A stretch of DNA of 64,000 nt from an uncultured Oscillospiraceae bacterium (GCA_944387095.1 CALXDP010000001.1:124001-188000), one strand, 5' to 3'; positions 9,923 to 19,396 are shown, counted from the stretch's first letter. Notes: generated by a model from the letters alone, not told the origin. Program-made: numbers and translations.

Positions 9923-9960
9923 GCTCCCCTGAAGACAAAGAAAACTGTCTTCAGGGGAGC
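9923..9960. terminator. Bidirectional terminator between the activator gene and pcrA
   Basis: The arms GCTCCCCTGAAGAC and GTCTTCAGGGGAGC enclose a ten-base loop. The minus strand continues AATTTTTTG (good for pcrA), and the plus strand continues TTTGCATT. Confidence 0.8.
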
Positions 9961-10012
9961 TTTGCATTACCAGTAAACAGGTGCGATAACCGCGCGCATT
10001 GCAATATGCGCC

Positions 10013-12511
10013 CTACTCCTTTATCTTTTTCATATTCTGTCCCGCCGATTTCAGCAGCAGCCGTTTGGTACCCACGTCGTCAAAGGCGATCTCCAGCAGC
10101 ACGTCGCCCCCCATTTTCTGTACCGAGAGCACCATCCCCCGGCCAAAGGCTTTGTGCTCCACCAGGTCACCCCTGGCATAGCTGGGCAGGGGGGCGGATT
10201 TGGCGGTATACCCGGAAGCCGCGGCAAATCTCCCCCCTCCGGAGGTTCCACCCCCAGACACCCCCGGGCTGTAATAGTCCACCGGTCGAGGAGGCGCCGG
10301 GCGCTCCCACCGCTCCGCCCGCTCCCTAGGGTAGGAGGTCACCCGGGGGCGCTGGTCAAAGTCGTAGCTCTGCCAGGCGTTTACCCGGTCCTGATAACCC
10401 CGCCCAGACTGCTCCAGCAGCTGTTCCGGAATCTCTCCGGCAAACCGGGAGGGCCGGTTGGCGCTGGTGCGGCCGAAGAGCATCCGCCGTCCGGCACAAG
10501 TCAGGTACAGCCGCTGCTTGGCCCGGGTCAGGGCCACATAGCACAGCCGCCGCTCCTCCTCCATCTCCTCCGGATCGCCAATGGTGCGCATGCCGGGGAA
10601 GATGCCCTCCTCCATGCCCACCACGAACACCACAGGGAACTCCAGCCCCTTGGCCGAGTGCATGGTCATCATCACCACCGCGTCCTCGCTGGGGTCGTGG
10701 CTGTCCAGGTCGGTGTACAGAGCGATCTCATCCAGGAAGCCCGCCAGGGAAGGCTCCCCCTCAGCGTTGCTCAGGTAGCTCTGGATGGAGGTGGACAGCT
10801 CCCGCACGTTCTCCAGCCGGGTGCGGCTTTCCAGGTCGTTCTTCCCCTGGAGCATGGCGGCGTAGCCGCTGCGGGTCACCACTTCCTCATAGAAAGCGGG
10901 CAGCTCCTCCGTGTGGACCAGCTGGGTGAGCTGGTCGATCAGGTCTGTAAACTGCCCCAGTTTGCCCGCCGCCTTTTGCAGCTCCGGGTGGGCAGCGGGG
11001 TTGGAGATGACCGCCCACAGGGAGGTCCCCTCCTGGGCGGCGATGGCCGCCGCCTTCTCCACCGTGGCCGGGCCAATACCCCGGGGAGGATTGTTGATAA
11101 TCCGGCGCAGGCGCAGATCGTCCTGCCGGTTGTTCACCACGCACAGGTAGGCCAGCATATCCTTTACTTCTGCCCGGTCAAAGAACCGGGTGCCCCCGAT
11201 GACCCGGTAGGGAATGCCATTGCGCTTGAAGGCCACCTCCAGCTGATTGGACTGGGCATTCATCCGGTAGAGGATGGCGTGGTCCTTCCAGGGCTCTCCC
11301 CTCCGGTAATCCTCCAAGATCACGTTGGCCACGTACTGGGCCTCGTCGTTCTCATCCATTGCGGTGTACAGCCGCACCGGGTCGCCGCTCTCCCCCGCCG
11401 TCCACAGCCGCTTGCCCTTGCGGCCCTGGTTGTTGCGGATGACGGCATTGGCCGCATCCAGAATGTGCTTGGTGGAGCGGTAGTTCTGCTCCAGCCGGAT
11501 GGTGCGGCAGCCTTGGTACTGGTTTTCAAAGTTCAGGATGTTCTCGATGGTGGCCCCCCGGAAGCGGTAGATGGACTGGTCGTCGTCCCCCACCACGCAG
11601 ATGTTCTTCCACCCTCCAGCCAGCAGGGAGGTCAGGCGGTACTGCAGGTTGTTGGTGTCCTGATACTCGTCCACCAGCACATACCGGAACTTTTTCTGAT
11701 AGTACTCCCGCACCTGCCCGTCCCGCTCCAGCAGGCGCACGGTGTGCAGGATGATGTCGTCAAAATCCAGCGCCCCGGCCTCCCACAGCTTCCTTTCGTA
11801 CAAAGTGTACAGCCGGGCGATCTTCTCCAGCCGGAAGTCCCCGGAACGCCGCGCCTCCCCCTCGAAGTCGGCGGCCAGCTGCATCTTGTCCTTGGCCTTG
11901 GAGATGACGGACAGTACGGAGCGGGGTGGAAACTGCTTATCGTCGAAGTTCAGCTCCTTCAGGCAGTCCTTCATCACCCGCTGGGAGTCATCCGTGTCAT
12001 AGATGGTGAAGGAGGTGGGAAAGCCCAGCTTCTCAATGTCCCGGCGCAGGATTCGTACACAGGCGGAGTGGAAGGTGGAGGCCCACACATCCCGGGCCTC
12101 CGGCCCCAGCATCCGCTCCAGCCGCTCCTTCAGCTCCCCGGCGGCCTTATTGGTAAAGGTGATGGCCAGGATGGTCCAGGGAGGGGCCGGGTCCAGGGCG
12201 CACAGCCGGTCTGCCCGCTCCTTTTCCTGGGCGCTGGGGGATTTCACATAAGTACGCAGAAACTCCAGGTCCTCCGGCCCAGCCCACTCTGGCACCTCCG
12301 GGCTGTCCGCGCCCCGGCCATAGCGCATCAGGTTGGCCACCCGGTGGATGAGCACCGTGGTCTTGCCGGAGCCCGCCCCTGCCAGCAGCAGCAGGGGCCC
12401 CTGGGTGGTCAGCACCGCCTGGCGCTGCTGAGGATTGAGATTCTCATAGTTCAAGGCAATGGCCTCCCGCCGGACGCGGCAGAACTCCAGCCCCTGTTCA
12501 TGGGTCAGCAT
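10013..12511 (-). CDS. pcrA: ATP-dependent DNA helicase PcrA/UvrD
   Basis: The 832-residue superfamily 1A helicase unwinds DNA 3' to 5' in excision repair and replication-fork restart. Walker A AGAGSGKT lies near residue 47, followed by VLVDEYQDTN (motif II), GDDDQSIYRFRGA (motif III) and VVMMTMHSAKGLEFPVV (motif V). The C-terminal 55 residues (RGDLVEHKAFGRGMV... and LLLKSAGQ) form the Tudor-like RNA-polymerase-binding tail typical of PcrA. Start: ATG at 12511 with AAGGA eight bases upstream; the TTG seven codons earlier has no better site. It is monocistronic, divergent from comEC and ends at a strong terminator. Confidence 0.97.
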   Translation of the reverse strand: MLTHEQGLEFCRVRREAIALNYENLNPQQRQAVLTTQGPLLLLAGAGSGKTTVLIHRVANLMRYGRGADSPEVPEWAGPEDLEFLRTYVKSPSAQEKERADRLCALDPAPPWTILAITFTNKAAGELKERLERMLGPEARDVWASTFHSACVRILRRDIEKLGFPTSFTIYDTDDSQRVMKDCLKELNFDDKQFPPRSVLSVISKAKDKMQLAADFEGEARRSGDFRLEKIARLYTLYERKLWEAGALDFDDIILHTVRLLERDGQVREYYQKKFRYVLVDEYQDTNNLQYRLTSLLAGGWKNICVVGDDDQSIYRFRGATIENILNFENQYQGCRTIRLEQNYRSTKHILDAANAVIRNNQGRKGKRLWTAGESGDPVRLYTAMDENDEAQYVANVILEDYRRGEPWKDHAILYRMNAQSNQLEVAFKRNGIPYRVIGGTRFFDRAEVKDMLAYLCVVNNRQDDLRLRRIINNPPRGIGPATVEKAAAIAAQEGTSLWAVISNPAAHPELQKAAGKLGQFTDLIDQLTQLVHTEELPAFYEEVVTRSGYAAMLQGKNDLESRTRLENVRELSTSIQSYLSNAEGEPSLAGFLDEIALYTDLDSHDPSEDAVVMMTMHSAKGLEFPVVFVVGMEEGIFPGMRTIGDPEEMEEERRLCYVALTRAKQRLYLTCAGRRMLFGRTSANRPSRFAGEIPEQLLEQSGRGYQDRVNAWQSYDFDQRPRVTSYPRERAERWERPAPPRPVDYYSPGVSGGGTSGGGRFAAASGYTAKSAPLPSYARGDLVEHKAFGRGMVLSVQKMGGDVLLEIAFDDVGTKRLLLKSAGQNMKKIKE

Positions 12512-12540
12512 GGGATCATTCCTTTTTGTCAAGTGGGTTC

Positions 12541-12549
12541 ATTATAGCA
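12541..12549 (-). promoter_or_regulatory. Extended -10 promoter of pcrA
   Basis: The minus strand reads TGCTATAAT, a TGN-extended -10 box, about 30 bases before the pcrA ATG. The -35 region is weak, as is usual for extended -10 promoters. Confidence 0.65.
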
Positions 12550-12583
12550 AATCCTGACGAAAAAGTACAGTGGCCTCCCACAA

Positions 12584-12613
12584 TTGACGCTTCCCCCTCC
12601 GGGATGGTACAAT
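12584..12613 (+). promoter_or_regulatory. Sigma-A promoter of comEC-holA-rnmV
   Basis: TTGACG (12584-12589), an 18-base spacer and TACAAT (12608-12613) lie 31 bp ahead of the comEC GTG. Confidence 0.7.
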
Positions 12614-12644
12614 GGGAAAACAGAGATAGAGAGGGGGATCGCCC

Positions 12645-15011
12645 GTGCGCAGACTTGCCTGGTTTTCCGGCGGCTTTGGCGCCGCCTGCCTGCTGGCCTG
12701 CTATGGTTTGGGCGGCCCGTTTTCCGCGGTTTTCACGGTGATTCTGGGCGGTGGGGCGTTGGCGGCATGGCGGTTTACCCGCCTCAAATCGGGCGAGCAC
12801 CCAGACCTGTCCCTGCTCCCTGCCCGCCGCCGGCGGCTGCTGGGCCTCTCCCGCCGCCTGCTGGCCCTGTGTCTGGGCGGTGTGCTGGCCTTCGGCTGGT
12901 TCGGGATCTACCACACCCTGTTCTACACCCCCGCCCAGGCCATGGCCGGGACGGAGCGTGTCATCTCCGGCACCGTCTCCTCCTACCCGGAGGAGACCTC
13001 CATCGGCGGCTGGTCCATGACTCTGCGGCTGGACGGGGATTTTCGCTCCCCCGATGTGCTCCTCTACGGCAGCGAGGAGTGGGGCGGCCTGAAGCCGGGT
13101 GACAAGGTCACCTGTCAGGCCCGCCTGGAGGGCTCCACCCGGATGTACGGGGAGGAGACCACCTACTACACCGCCAAAGGCGTCTTTCTCATCGCCTATT
13201 GCAATGAGTCTCCCCTGCGCACCGAAGTTGCGGCGCAAATCCCCTTCCTCCATTGGCCCGACCTGTGCGCCCGGTATCTGAAGGACGGCATCTATGCCGC
13301 TTTCGATCCAGTGGCCGCCCCTCTGGCCACGGCGGTCACCATCGGGGATCAGAGCGGGCTGGACGAGGCCCTGTCCTCCGCCCTGAACCGCTCCGGTATC
13401 CTCCACGCGGTGGTGGTTTCCGGCATGCACATCTCTTTTCTGGTGGGCATGCTGCTCTTTCTGTGCCGGGGCCGCCGTGGCGTGGCGCTGGCCCTGGTCC
13501 CCCTGCTGTTTTTCTTCGCCCTGATGTCCGGCGGCGCCCCCTCCTCCATGCGGGCGGCGATCATGCAGACAGTCTTACTGGCCGGGCCGGTGCTGCGCCG
13601 GGAGGGGGATATGCCCACTTCCCTGGGTCTCGCCCTGCTTATTTTGCTGGCCCAGAATCCCTTCGCCGCCGCCAGCATCAGCCTGCAGCTGTCCTTTGGC
13701 TCTGTGTTGGGCATCGTTCTTGCCGCTGAGCCCCTCAACCGGGCGCTGCTGCGTCCTTTCCGGCCCCGGCTGAAGGGAAGAACCGCCCTTCCCGCCCGGA
13801 TGGCCTGGCAGGTCTGCCGGTGGGTGAGCGCCAACATCAGCGTCTCCCTGGCCGCCATGTTGTTCACCACGCCTCTGCTGGCTCTATATTTTCAGCAGAT
13901 TCCCCTCATTGCGCCCCTGACCAACATCCTCACCCTGTGGGCGGTGACCATACTCACTATCGCAGGGTTGTTCCTAGGCATTCTGGGCATTTTTCTGCCC
14001 GGCCTGGCGGCCATCCCCGGCGCGGCGGCGGGCCTGCTGGCCCACTACATCCGCTGGATTGTCCTCCGGCTGGGCAGTTGGCCTCTGGCCTGCCTGGACG
14101 CGGAAAATCCCCAGTTCCAACTGTGGCTGGCCGCGGCCTACCTCCACCTGCCCGCCATCATCCGGGGCCGGCATCCCGGCCGCAGGCTGGCCGCCGCTGC
14201 CGTCTCCCTGACCCTGCTCCTGGGGGCAGCCATTGGTTTTAACGCCTGGGGCGTGGCCCGGGCCGACCTGACCGTCACCGCGCTGGACGTGGGCCAGGGC
14301 GCCTCCACCCTGCTGCTGTCCGGAGACCGGGCCGCATTGGTGGACTGCGGCGGCAGCAACTCAGACAACCCGGGAGATCTTGCCGCCGATCAGCTGGCCG
14401 CCCTGGGCCGGAGCGGGCTGGACCTGCTGGTGCTCACCCATCTGGACGGCGACCACTTCAACGGGGTGGCCCAGCTCTTCCAGCGCCTGGACGTCGCCCA
14501 GGTGGTACTGCCCAATGTCCAGACCCATCCTGCGCAGCTCTCCCAGCTGCGGGACCTGGCCCGGCGAGAGGGCGCCATCCTCACCTTTGTGGATGAGGAC
14601 GTTCTCACCTTCCCGCTGGGCCGCGCCCGAATCACCCTATACCCGCCCATGGGCCGGGGCACCTCCAATGAGGAGGGCCTGTTCGCCCTGTGCGCCACGG
14701 ACGGCTTTGACCTGCTCATCACCGGGGACGCGGACGCCTTTGTAGAGCGGATGCTGGTCAAATATCAGCCCCTGCCCGACCTGGAGCTGCTGATGGTGGG
14801 CCATCACGGCTCCGCCGGATCCACCGATCCCATGCTGCTGGACCGGCTGCGCCCAGAGCTGGCCATCATCTCCGTGGGCCACAACTCCTACGGCCACCCG
14901 GCCCAGGAGATCCTGGACCGTCTGGAGGAAGCGGGCGCCCAGGTCTGGCGCACCGACCAGTCCGGCTCCATCACGGTCACCGTCACCGACGGGCTGGTGT
15001 CCATTCACTGA
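12645..15011 (+). CDS. comEC: DNA internalization-related competence protein ComEC/Rec2
   Basis: The 788-residue membrane channel moves single-stranded DNA into the cytoplasm during transformation. In order it has an N-terminal membrane pair with a DUF4131-type soluble loop, the ComEC competence domain (residues about 225-500, many hydrophobic helices, VVVSGMHISFLVGM), and a C-terminal metallo-beta-lactamase-like domain. The last starts at LDVGQGAS with the metal motif THLDGDHFNG near residue 605. It starts at GTG 12645 behind GAGGGGG. All three parts expected of full-length ComEC are present, so DNA uptake is plausible, though comEA, comFA and pilus genes are not in the window. holA follows after 26 bp. 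Confidence 0.95.
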   Translation: MRRLAWFSGGFGAACLLACYGLGGPFSAVFTVILGGGALAAWRFTRLKSGEHPDLSLLPARRRRLLGLSRRLLALCLGGVLAFGWFGIYHTLFYTPAQAMAGTERVISGTVSSYPEETSIGGWSMTLRLDGDFRSPDVLLYGSEEWGGLKPGDKVTCQARLEGSTRMYGEETTYYTAKGVFLIAYCNESPLRTEVAAQIPFLHWPDLCARYLKDGIYAAFDPVAAPLATAVTIGDQSGLDEALSSALNRSGILHAVVVSGMHISFLVGMLLFLCRGRRGVALALVPLLFFFALMSGGAPSSMRAAIMQTVLLAGPVLRREGDMPTSLGLALLILLAQNPFAAASISLQLSFGSVLGIVLAAEPLNRALLRPFRPRLKGRTALPARMAWQVCRWVSANISVSLAAMLFTTPLLALYFQQIPLIAPLTNILTLWAVTILTIAGLFLGILGIFLPGLAAIPGAAAGLLAHYIRWIVLRLGSWPLACLDAENPQFQLWLAAAYLHLPAIIRGRHPGRRLAAAAVSLTLLLGAAIGFNAWGVARADLTVTALDVGQGASTLLLSGDRAALVDCGGSNSDNPGDLAADQLAALGRSGLDLLVLTHLDGDHFNGVAQLFQRLDVAQVVLPNVQTHPAQLSQLRDLARREGAILTFVDEDVLTFPLGRARITLYPPMGRGTSNEEGLFALCATDGFDLLITGDADAFVERMLVKYQPLPDLELLMVGHHGSAGSTDPMLLDRLRPELAIISVGHNSYGHPAQEILDRLEEAGAQVWRTDQSGSITVTVTDGLVSIH

Positions 15012-15037
15012 TTACCAACGACAAGGAGGGGACGGCT

Positions 15038-16093
15038 ATGCCACCCAGAGCCAAAACCGACAACACCGGCCTGCGGGAACTCAAGCGCGCCCTGCGGGAG
15101 GGAGCCCCCGGCCAGCTGTACCTGTTTCACGGGGAGGAGGCCTACCTGCGGGACTACTATCTGGAGCAGCTGAAAAAGACATTGCTTCCCCCTGGGCTGG
15201 AGGAATTCAACCTCCACACCGCCCAGGGGAAGGACTGCTCGGTGGAGTGGCTGGAGCAGGCGGTGGACTATCTGCCCATGATGAGCCAGCGCACCCTGGT
15301 GCTGGTCACCGACTTTGATCTGTACGGCCAGAGTGAGGCGGGCCGGGAGAAGCTCATCGCGCTCCTTTCCTCCCTGCCGGACTACTGCTGCCTGGTCTTT
15401 GTCTACGACCTGCTGCCCTACAAGGCGGACGGCCGGTCCAAGCTGGCCGCCACGGTCAGGGCCCACGGCGCGGTGGTCCGCTTCCAGCGCCAGGAGCAGG
15501 GGGATCTGGCCGACTGGATCGCCCGGCGGTTTCAGGCCGCCGGCCACTCCATCGCCGGGGAGGACGCCCGCTACCTCATCTTCCTGTGCGGCGAGCTGAT
15601 GACCAACCTGGCCAGCGAGATCGGCAAGATCTCCGCCTACGCCTCCGGCCAGCGGGTCACCCGGGCGGACATCGACGCGGTGGCCATCCCTCAGATGGAT
15701 GCCATCGTCTTCCAGATGACCGACGCCATCACCCGCAAGGATTTCAACCGGGCCGCCTCCGTGCTGGCCGACCTGCTCCACAGCCAGGAATCTCCCCTGA
15801 TGATCCTGTCCGTCATGGGCAAGTATTTCCGGCAGCTGTACACCGCCCGGCTGTATCTGGGCCGGGGCAAGGGCCGCGGCGAGCTGATGACCCTCTGGAA
15901 TATGCGCAACGCCTACCCGGCAGACAAGCTGATGGACGCCGCCCGCACCTTTTCCCTGGCCTGGTGCCGCCACGCCGTGCGGCGGTGCAGTGAGACGGAG
16001 CTGCAGCTCAAGGCCTCCTACGGCCAGGAACGGGAGCTGCTCACCGGTCTGCTCATGGAGCTGGCTGCGGGAAGGAAGGCCATTCCATGCTGA
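15038..16093 (+). CDS. holA: DNA polymerase III subunit delta
   Basis: The 351-residue clamp-loader delta subunit opens the beta clamp. Recognised from LYLFHGEEAYLRDYYLEQL at the N-terminus, LVFVYDLLPYKADGRSKL mid-domain, and the C-terminal helical collar domain (MGKYFRQLYTARL). Length is normal for the family. AAGGAGGGG lies before ATG. It follows comEC by 26 bp and overlaps rnmV by 7 bp. The comEC-holA order is common in Firmicutes. Confidence 0.95.
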   Translation: MPPRAKTDNTGLRELKRALREGAPGQLYLFHGEEAYLRDYYLEQLKKTLLPPGLEEFNLHTAQGKDCSVEWLEQAVDYLPMMSQRTLVLVTDFDLYGQSEAGREKLIALLSSLPDYCCLVFVYDLLPYKADGRSKLAATVRAHGAVVRFQRQEQGDLADWIARRFQAAGHSIAGEDARYLIFLCGELMTNLASEIGKISAYASGQRVTRADIDAVAIPQMDAIVFQMTDAITRKDFNRAASVLADLLHSQESPLMILSVMGKYFRQLYTARLYLGRGKGRGELMTLWNMRNAYPADKLMDAARTFSLAWCRHAVRRCSETELQLKASYGQERELLTGLLMELAAGRKAIPC

Positions 16094-16704
16094 GGATCAA
16101 AGAAGCTATCGTGGTGGAGGGCCGGTACGATAAAAATGCCCTGTCTCAGGTGGTGGACGCGGTGATTTTGGAGACCTCCGGCTTCTCCGTGTTCAAGGAC
16201 GGCGAGAAGCTGAATCTGCTGCGGCGCCTGGCCGCACAGCGGGGGCTCATCGTTCTCACCGACTCCGACGGGGCGGGCTTCGTCATCCGCAGCTATCTCA
16301 AGGGGGCCATCCCGCCGGGGCAGGTCAAGCACGCCTATATCCCCGACGTCTACGGCAAGGAGCGGCGCAAGCGCGCCCCTGGCCGGGAGGGCAAGCTGGG
16401 GGTGGAGGGCATGGATCCGGAGGTTCTCCGCCAGGCCCTGCTCCGGGCGGGGGCCACCGTGGAGGGGGAGGACCCCGCGGCGGCGCCCCGGGGGGAGCTC
16501 ACCCCCGCCGACCTGTTCGCCCTGGGCCTCACCGGAACACCGGACGCCGCAGCCCGCCGGGCCGCCCTGCTGCGCCGTCTGGACCTGCCCGCCCACCTGA
16601 ACAGCAAGGCCCTGCTGGTGGTGCTCAACGCCCTGTACACCCCGGAGGAGCTGGCCCGGCTGCTGGGGCATGATGAGGTACGCGTCAATCCCGGGGAGCG
16701 GTAA
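16087..16704 (+). CDS. rnmV: Ribonuclease M5 (TOPRIM, DUF4093)
   Basis: The 205-residue protein starts with a TOPRIM domain: EAIVVEGRYDKNALSQ has the catalytic Glu, and LTDSDGAGFVIRSYL the DxD pair. The DUF4093 domain of RNase M5 follows. RNase M5 matures 5S rRNA with L18 as helper. The start overlaps the end of holA, implying translational coupling. In Bacillus the gene usually sits beside ksgA, so the comEC-holA context differs. The stop codon lies inside a hairpin that may be the operon terminator. Confidence 0.9.
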   Translation: MLRIKEAIVVEGRYDKNALSQVVDAVILETSGFSVFKDGEKLNLLRRLAAQRGLIVLTDSDGAGFVIRSYLKGAIPPGQVKHAYIPDVYGKERRKRAPGREGKLGVEGMDPEVLRQALLRAGATVEGEDPAAAPRGELTPADLFALGLTGTPDAAARRAALLRRLDLPAHLNSKALLVVLNALYTPEELARLLGHDEVRVNPGER

Positions 16705-16719
16705 CCGCTCCCCGGGATT
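16687..16719 (+). terminator. Hairpin overlapping the rnmV stop codon
   Basis: An almost perfect inverted repeat of about 16 bp per arm, centred on the TAA stop, is followed by a weak T-rich stretch. Probably ends the comEC-holA-rnmV transcript. Confidence 0.5.
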
Positions 16720-16760
16720 GTACTCTCTGTATTCCTTCCGGGCTATACAACGGCCCGAAA

Positions 16761-17387
16761 TCATTTTTCGCCCTCTTTCAGGGTAAACCGCCAGGGGAAG
16801 TCCACCGCCTCCTGGGCGTAGCCGATGCCAATACGCTTTCCAGCCTCGATCCGCAGCGGGCCCTCGTCCCCCGGCCATTCCGGCAACCCCGCCTCCCCCA
16901 GGCTGGCGCACACAAACAGCTCCCCGCTGCCGTAGGGCAGGCCGTTGAGGGTCCGGTCAATCCGCAGCGCCGCGCACAGCTTGCCCGGGCCGTTGAGCAG
17001 GTTCTTCTTCTGGTAGGCGGACAGACATTCCTCCTTGCACCCAAAGCGGTTTTCTGCTATGATAGCACCATTGTGCCGGACCTGCCCGCCCCGGATCAGC
17101 ACCGCCGCCGGCTCCCCCTCCGGCTCGGTGACCAGATTCAGGCAGCAGTGCAGGCCGTAGATCAGGTAGACGTAGGCGGTGCCCGGCGGGGCAAACAGGG
17201 TCTGGGTGCGGGTGGTGCGCCGGTAGTTGTAGGCGTGGCAGGCCTTGTCCATCCGGCCAACGTAGGCCTCCGTCTCCGTCAGGCGCACCGCCAGGGTGCG
17301 GCCCTCATAGCGCCGCACCAGGTATTTGCCCACCAGATCCCGGGCCACCTCTACGGTGTCCCGGTTGAAAAAATCCCGCGGCAACAT
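16761..17387 (-). CDS. 3-methyladenine DNA glycosylase (AAG/MPG family)
   Basis: The 208-residue protein excises alkylated purines in base excision repair. Seen are LPRDFFNRDTVEVARDLVGK at the start, ETEAYVGRMDKACHAYN (the catalytic Glu and family signature), and GTAYVYLIYGLHCCLNLV. Length is normal. ATG is preceded by a G-rich AGGGGGG tract. It is convergent with rnmV and divergent from the EamA transporter with only 47 bp between starts. Monocistronic. Confidence 0.93.
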   Translation of the reverse strand: MLPRDFFNRDTVEVARDLVGKYLVRRYEGRTLAVRLTETEAYVGRMDKACHAYNYRRTTRTQTLFAPPGTAYVYLIYGLHCCLNLVTEPEGEPAAVLIRGGQVRHNGAIIAENRFGCKEECLSAYQKKNLLNGPGKLCAALRIDRTLNGLPYGSGELFVCASLGEAGLPEWPGDEGPLRIEAGKRIGIGYAQEAVDFPWRFTLKEGEK

Positions 17388-17434
17388 GACATCCCCCCCT
17401 GTCCCTGTTCCTCATTTTTTGGAGTTGATTGCAA

Positions 17435-18328
17435 GTGAATGAAACCTTTCTAAAACAAGCGGCCAAACCCCTTATCGTCATCGCCACCCTTGTCTGGGGC
17501 TCCACCTTCTTCATCATGAAGGACACCCTCGACGACGTGGATCTGATGTTCCTGCTGGCCTTCCGCTTCACCTTCGCCGCCGTCCTGCTGGCCCTGGTGT
17601 TCTGGAGAAAGTGGAAGGGCATAGACCGCTCCTACTGGTGGCGGGGCGGCATCATGGGGCTGCTTCTCTTTGGCGCCTACGCCGTGCAGAACTACGGGCT
17701 CATGGGCACCACCCCGGGAAAGAACGCCTTTTTCACCGCGGTGTACTGCGTCATCGTGCCCTTCCTGTACTGGCTGGTGGACCGCCGCCGGCCGGACAGG
17801 TTCCATGTGCTGGCCGCCCTGCTGTGCATCGCCGGGGTTGGCCTGGTATCTTGGGACGGCGGGCTGGCCCTGAGCTGGGGGGATGGGCTGACTCTGTGCG
17901 GCGGCCTCCTCTTCGCCTGCCACATCATCGCCGTGTCCAGATTCTCTCAGGGCCGGGACATCTTCCTGCTCACTGTCATCCAGTTCGCCGCCACCGCCGC
18001 CTGCTGCTGGGTGGGGGCCCTTTTCACCCGTGGCATCCCCGCCCATGGGCTGCCCGGCCGAGCTTGGCTGGTGCTGCTCTACCTGGCGGTGGCCGCCACC
18101 ACCCTGGCTCTGCTGTTCCAGAACATCGGTCAGAAATATACCAATCCCTCCTCTGCCGCCGTTCTGCTGGCCCTGGAGGCCCCCTTCGGGGTGGCCTTCT
18201 CGGTGGCCTTCACGGAGGAATCCCCCACGCCGTTCATGTACCTGGGCTTTCTGCTCATCTTTCTGGCTGTGGTGTGCTCGGAGACCAAATTTGACTTTCT
18301 GCGCCGGCGGGCCGGGGCTGAAACTTGA
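17435..18328 (+). CDS. EamA family transporter (drug/metabolite exporter)
   Basis: About 297 residues with ten hydrophobic segments arranged as two EamA repeats. The first begins VIATLVWGSTFFIMKDTLD, and the second ends PSSAAVLLALEAPFGVAFSV. Homologues export amino acids or small metabolites by proton exchange; the substrate here is unknown. There is no in-frame ATG nearby. GTG at 17435 and TTG at 17429 both lie behind GGAG at 17421-17424, and GTG was chosen on spacing. The protein ends in a basic tail (RRRAG). Confidence 0.88.
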   Translation: MNETFLKQAAKPLIVIATLVWGSTFFIMKDTLDDVDLMFLLAFRFTFAAVLLALVFWRKWKGIDRSYWWRGGIMGLLLFGAYAVQNYGLMGTTPGKNAFFTAVYCVIVPFLYWLVDRRRPDRFHVLAALLCIAGVGLVSWDGGLALSWGDGLTLCGGLLFACHIIAVSRFSQGRDIFLLTVIQFAATAACCWVGALFTRGIPAHGLPGRAWLVLLYLAVAATTLALLFQNIGQKYTNPSSAAVLLALEAPFGVAFSVAFTEESPTPFMYLGFLLIFLAVVCSETKFDFLRRRAGAET

Positions 18329-18350
18329 GTTTTTCCGCTGGGGAATCCAC

Positions 18351-18389
18351 ACCGCCGGGAGCCGCCCCGCCAAGGGCCCTCCCGGCGGT
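18351..18389. terminator. Shared hairpin between convergent genes
   Basis: The arms ACCGCCGGGA and TCCCGGCGGT flank an 18-base GC-rich loop. The plus strand continues GTTCTGTTCTC. It lies 10 bp from the stop of the minus-strand hydrolase and 20 bp from the EamA stop. Confidence 0.5.
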
Positions 18390-18398
18390 GTTCTGTTC

Positions 18399-19343
18399 TC
18401 AGACGTGCCGGTCCAGCCAGGACAGCACGTCCTCGTAGACCGCTTCCCGGTTCAGCTCGTTGAGCATTTCATGCCTGCCCTCTGGGTAGAGCTTCAAGGT
18501 CAGGTCTTTCGTGCCATACTGCTTGAAATAACCATACACCTTGCGCACCCCCTTGCCGCAGCCGCCCACCGGATCCTGTTCCCCGGAGAAGAGATACACT
18601 GGGGTGTTGGGATCCATCTGAGACAGGGCCCGCCCGCTGGCGATGTACGAAAGGCCGCCCAGCATATCCCGGAACATCCCGGCCGTGGGCGTGAAGGTGC
18701 AGTAGGGATCCCGCAGATAGGCGTCCACCGCCTGCTCATCCCGGCTGATCCAGTCGGCGCTGGTGCGGTTGGGCCTGAACTGCTTGTTATACGCCCCCAG
18801 GGACAGGGCGTTCACCAGGGGGCTGACCGTGTCCGGCCCCCGCAGCTTGCAAATCAGGGCGGCAATGGCCCTGCCCGCGCCCACCAGCAGGGCGCTCTCC
18901 TGGCCGGTGCCGGACAGGATGGCCCCGTCCACCGTGCCGGGATAGCGGCACAGATAGGTCCTGACCAGGAAGGATCCCATGGAATGACCCAACAGGAAAT
19001 AGGGCACGCCGGGGAAACGCTCTCCCATCAGCAGGCGCAGCTGGCGCACATCCCGGGTCACCAGATCCCAGCCGCCGCGGGGGCCAAAGTACCCCGGCGT
19101 CCTGTCCTGCTCCCCGGTCCTTCCGTGACCCAGGTGATCCTCTCCGCACACCGCAAAGCCCCGCTCAGCCAGAAAGCGGGCAAACCGCTCGTAGCGGCCC
19201 ATGTGTTCAGCCACGCCGTGGACGATCTGTACCACCGCCCGGGGACTGTCCTGGTCAGGCTGCCATAGATAGGAAAAGCATGTGTGCTGCCCATCGCTGG
19301 ACGGAAATGTAGCTTCGCTGAATTTTACCATAGAATGGCTCAC
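18399..19343 (-). CDS. Alpha/beta hydrolase (monoacylglycerol lipase/lysophospholipase-like)
   Basis: The 314-residue serine hydrolase has the nucleophile elbow GHSMGS near residue 125, the acid in YLFSGEQDPVGG and the catalytic His in YPEGRHEMLNE. The N-terminal oxyanion region is VQIVHGVAEHMGRY. These match monoacylglycerol lipases and LDHs of the PldB type; the natural substrate is unknown. No signal peptide, so cytoplasmic. Start: GTG at 19343 behind GGAGA; an ATG four codons later has a weaker site. Monocistronic with its own promoter. Confidence 0.9.
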   Translation of the reverse strand: MSHSMVKFSEATFPSSDGQHTCFSYLWQPDQDSPRAVVQIVHGVAEHMGRYERFARFLAERGFAVCGEDHLGHGRTGEQDRTPGYFGPRGGWDLVTRDVRQLRLLMGERFPGVPYFLLGHSMGSFLVRTYLCRYPGTVDGAILSGTGQESALLVGAGRAIAALICKLRGPDTVSPLVNALSLGAYNKQFRPNRTSADWISRDEQAVDAYLRDPYCTFTPTAGMFRDMLGGLSYIASGRALSQMDPNTPVYLFSGEQDPVGGCGKGVRKVYGYFKQYGTKDLTLKLYPEGRHEMLNELNREAVYEDVLSWLDRHV

Positions 19344-19396
19344 CCCGTCTCTCCGTATGCAGGCATGGTTTGATTGGCGCCGCCTGCTATAGTCTC

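Noticed and set aside
10154..12547. Open frame of about 800 codons on the plus strand opposite pcrA
   Set aside because: It is the mirror of a highly conserved helicase gene; composition is rich in Gly, Gln, His and Val as expected of GC-rich antisense frames, with no family resemblance.
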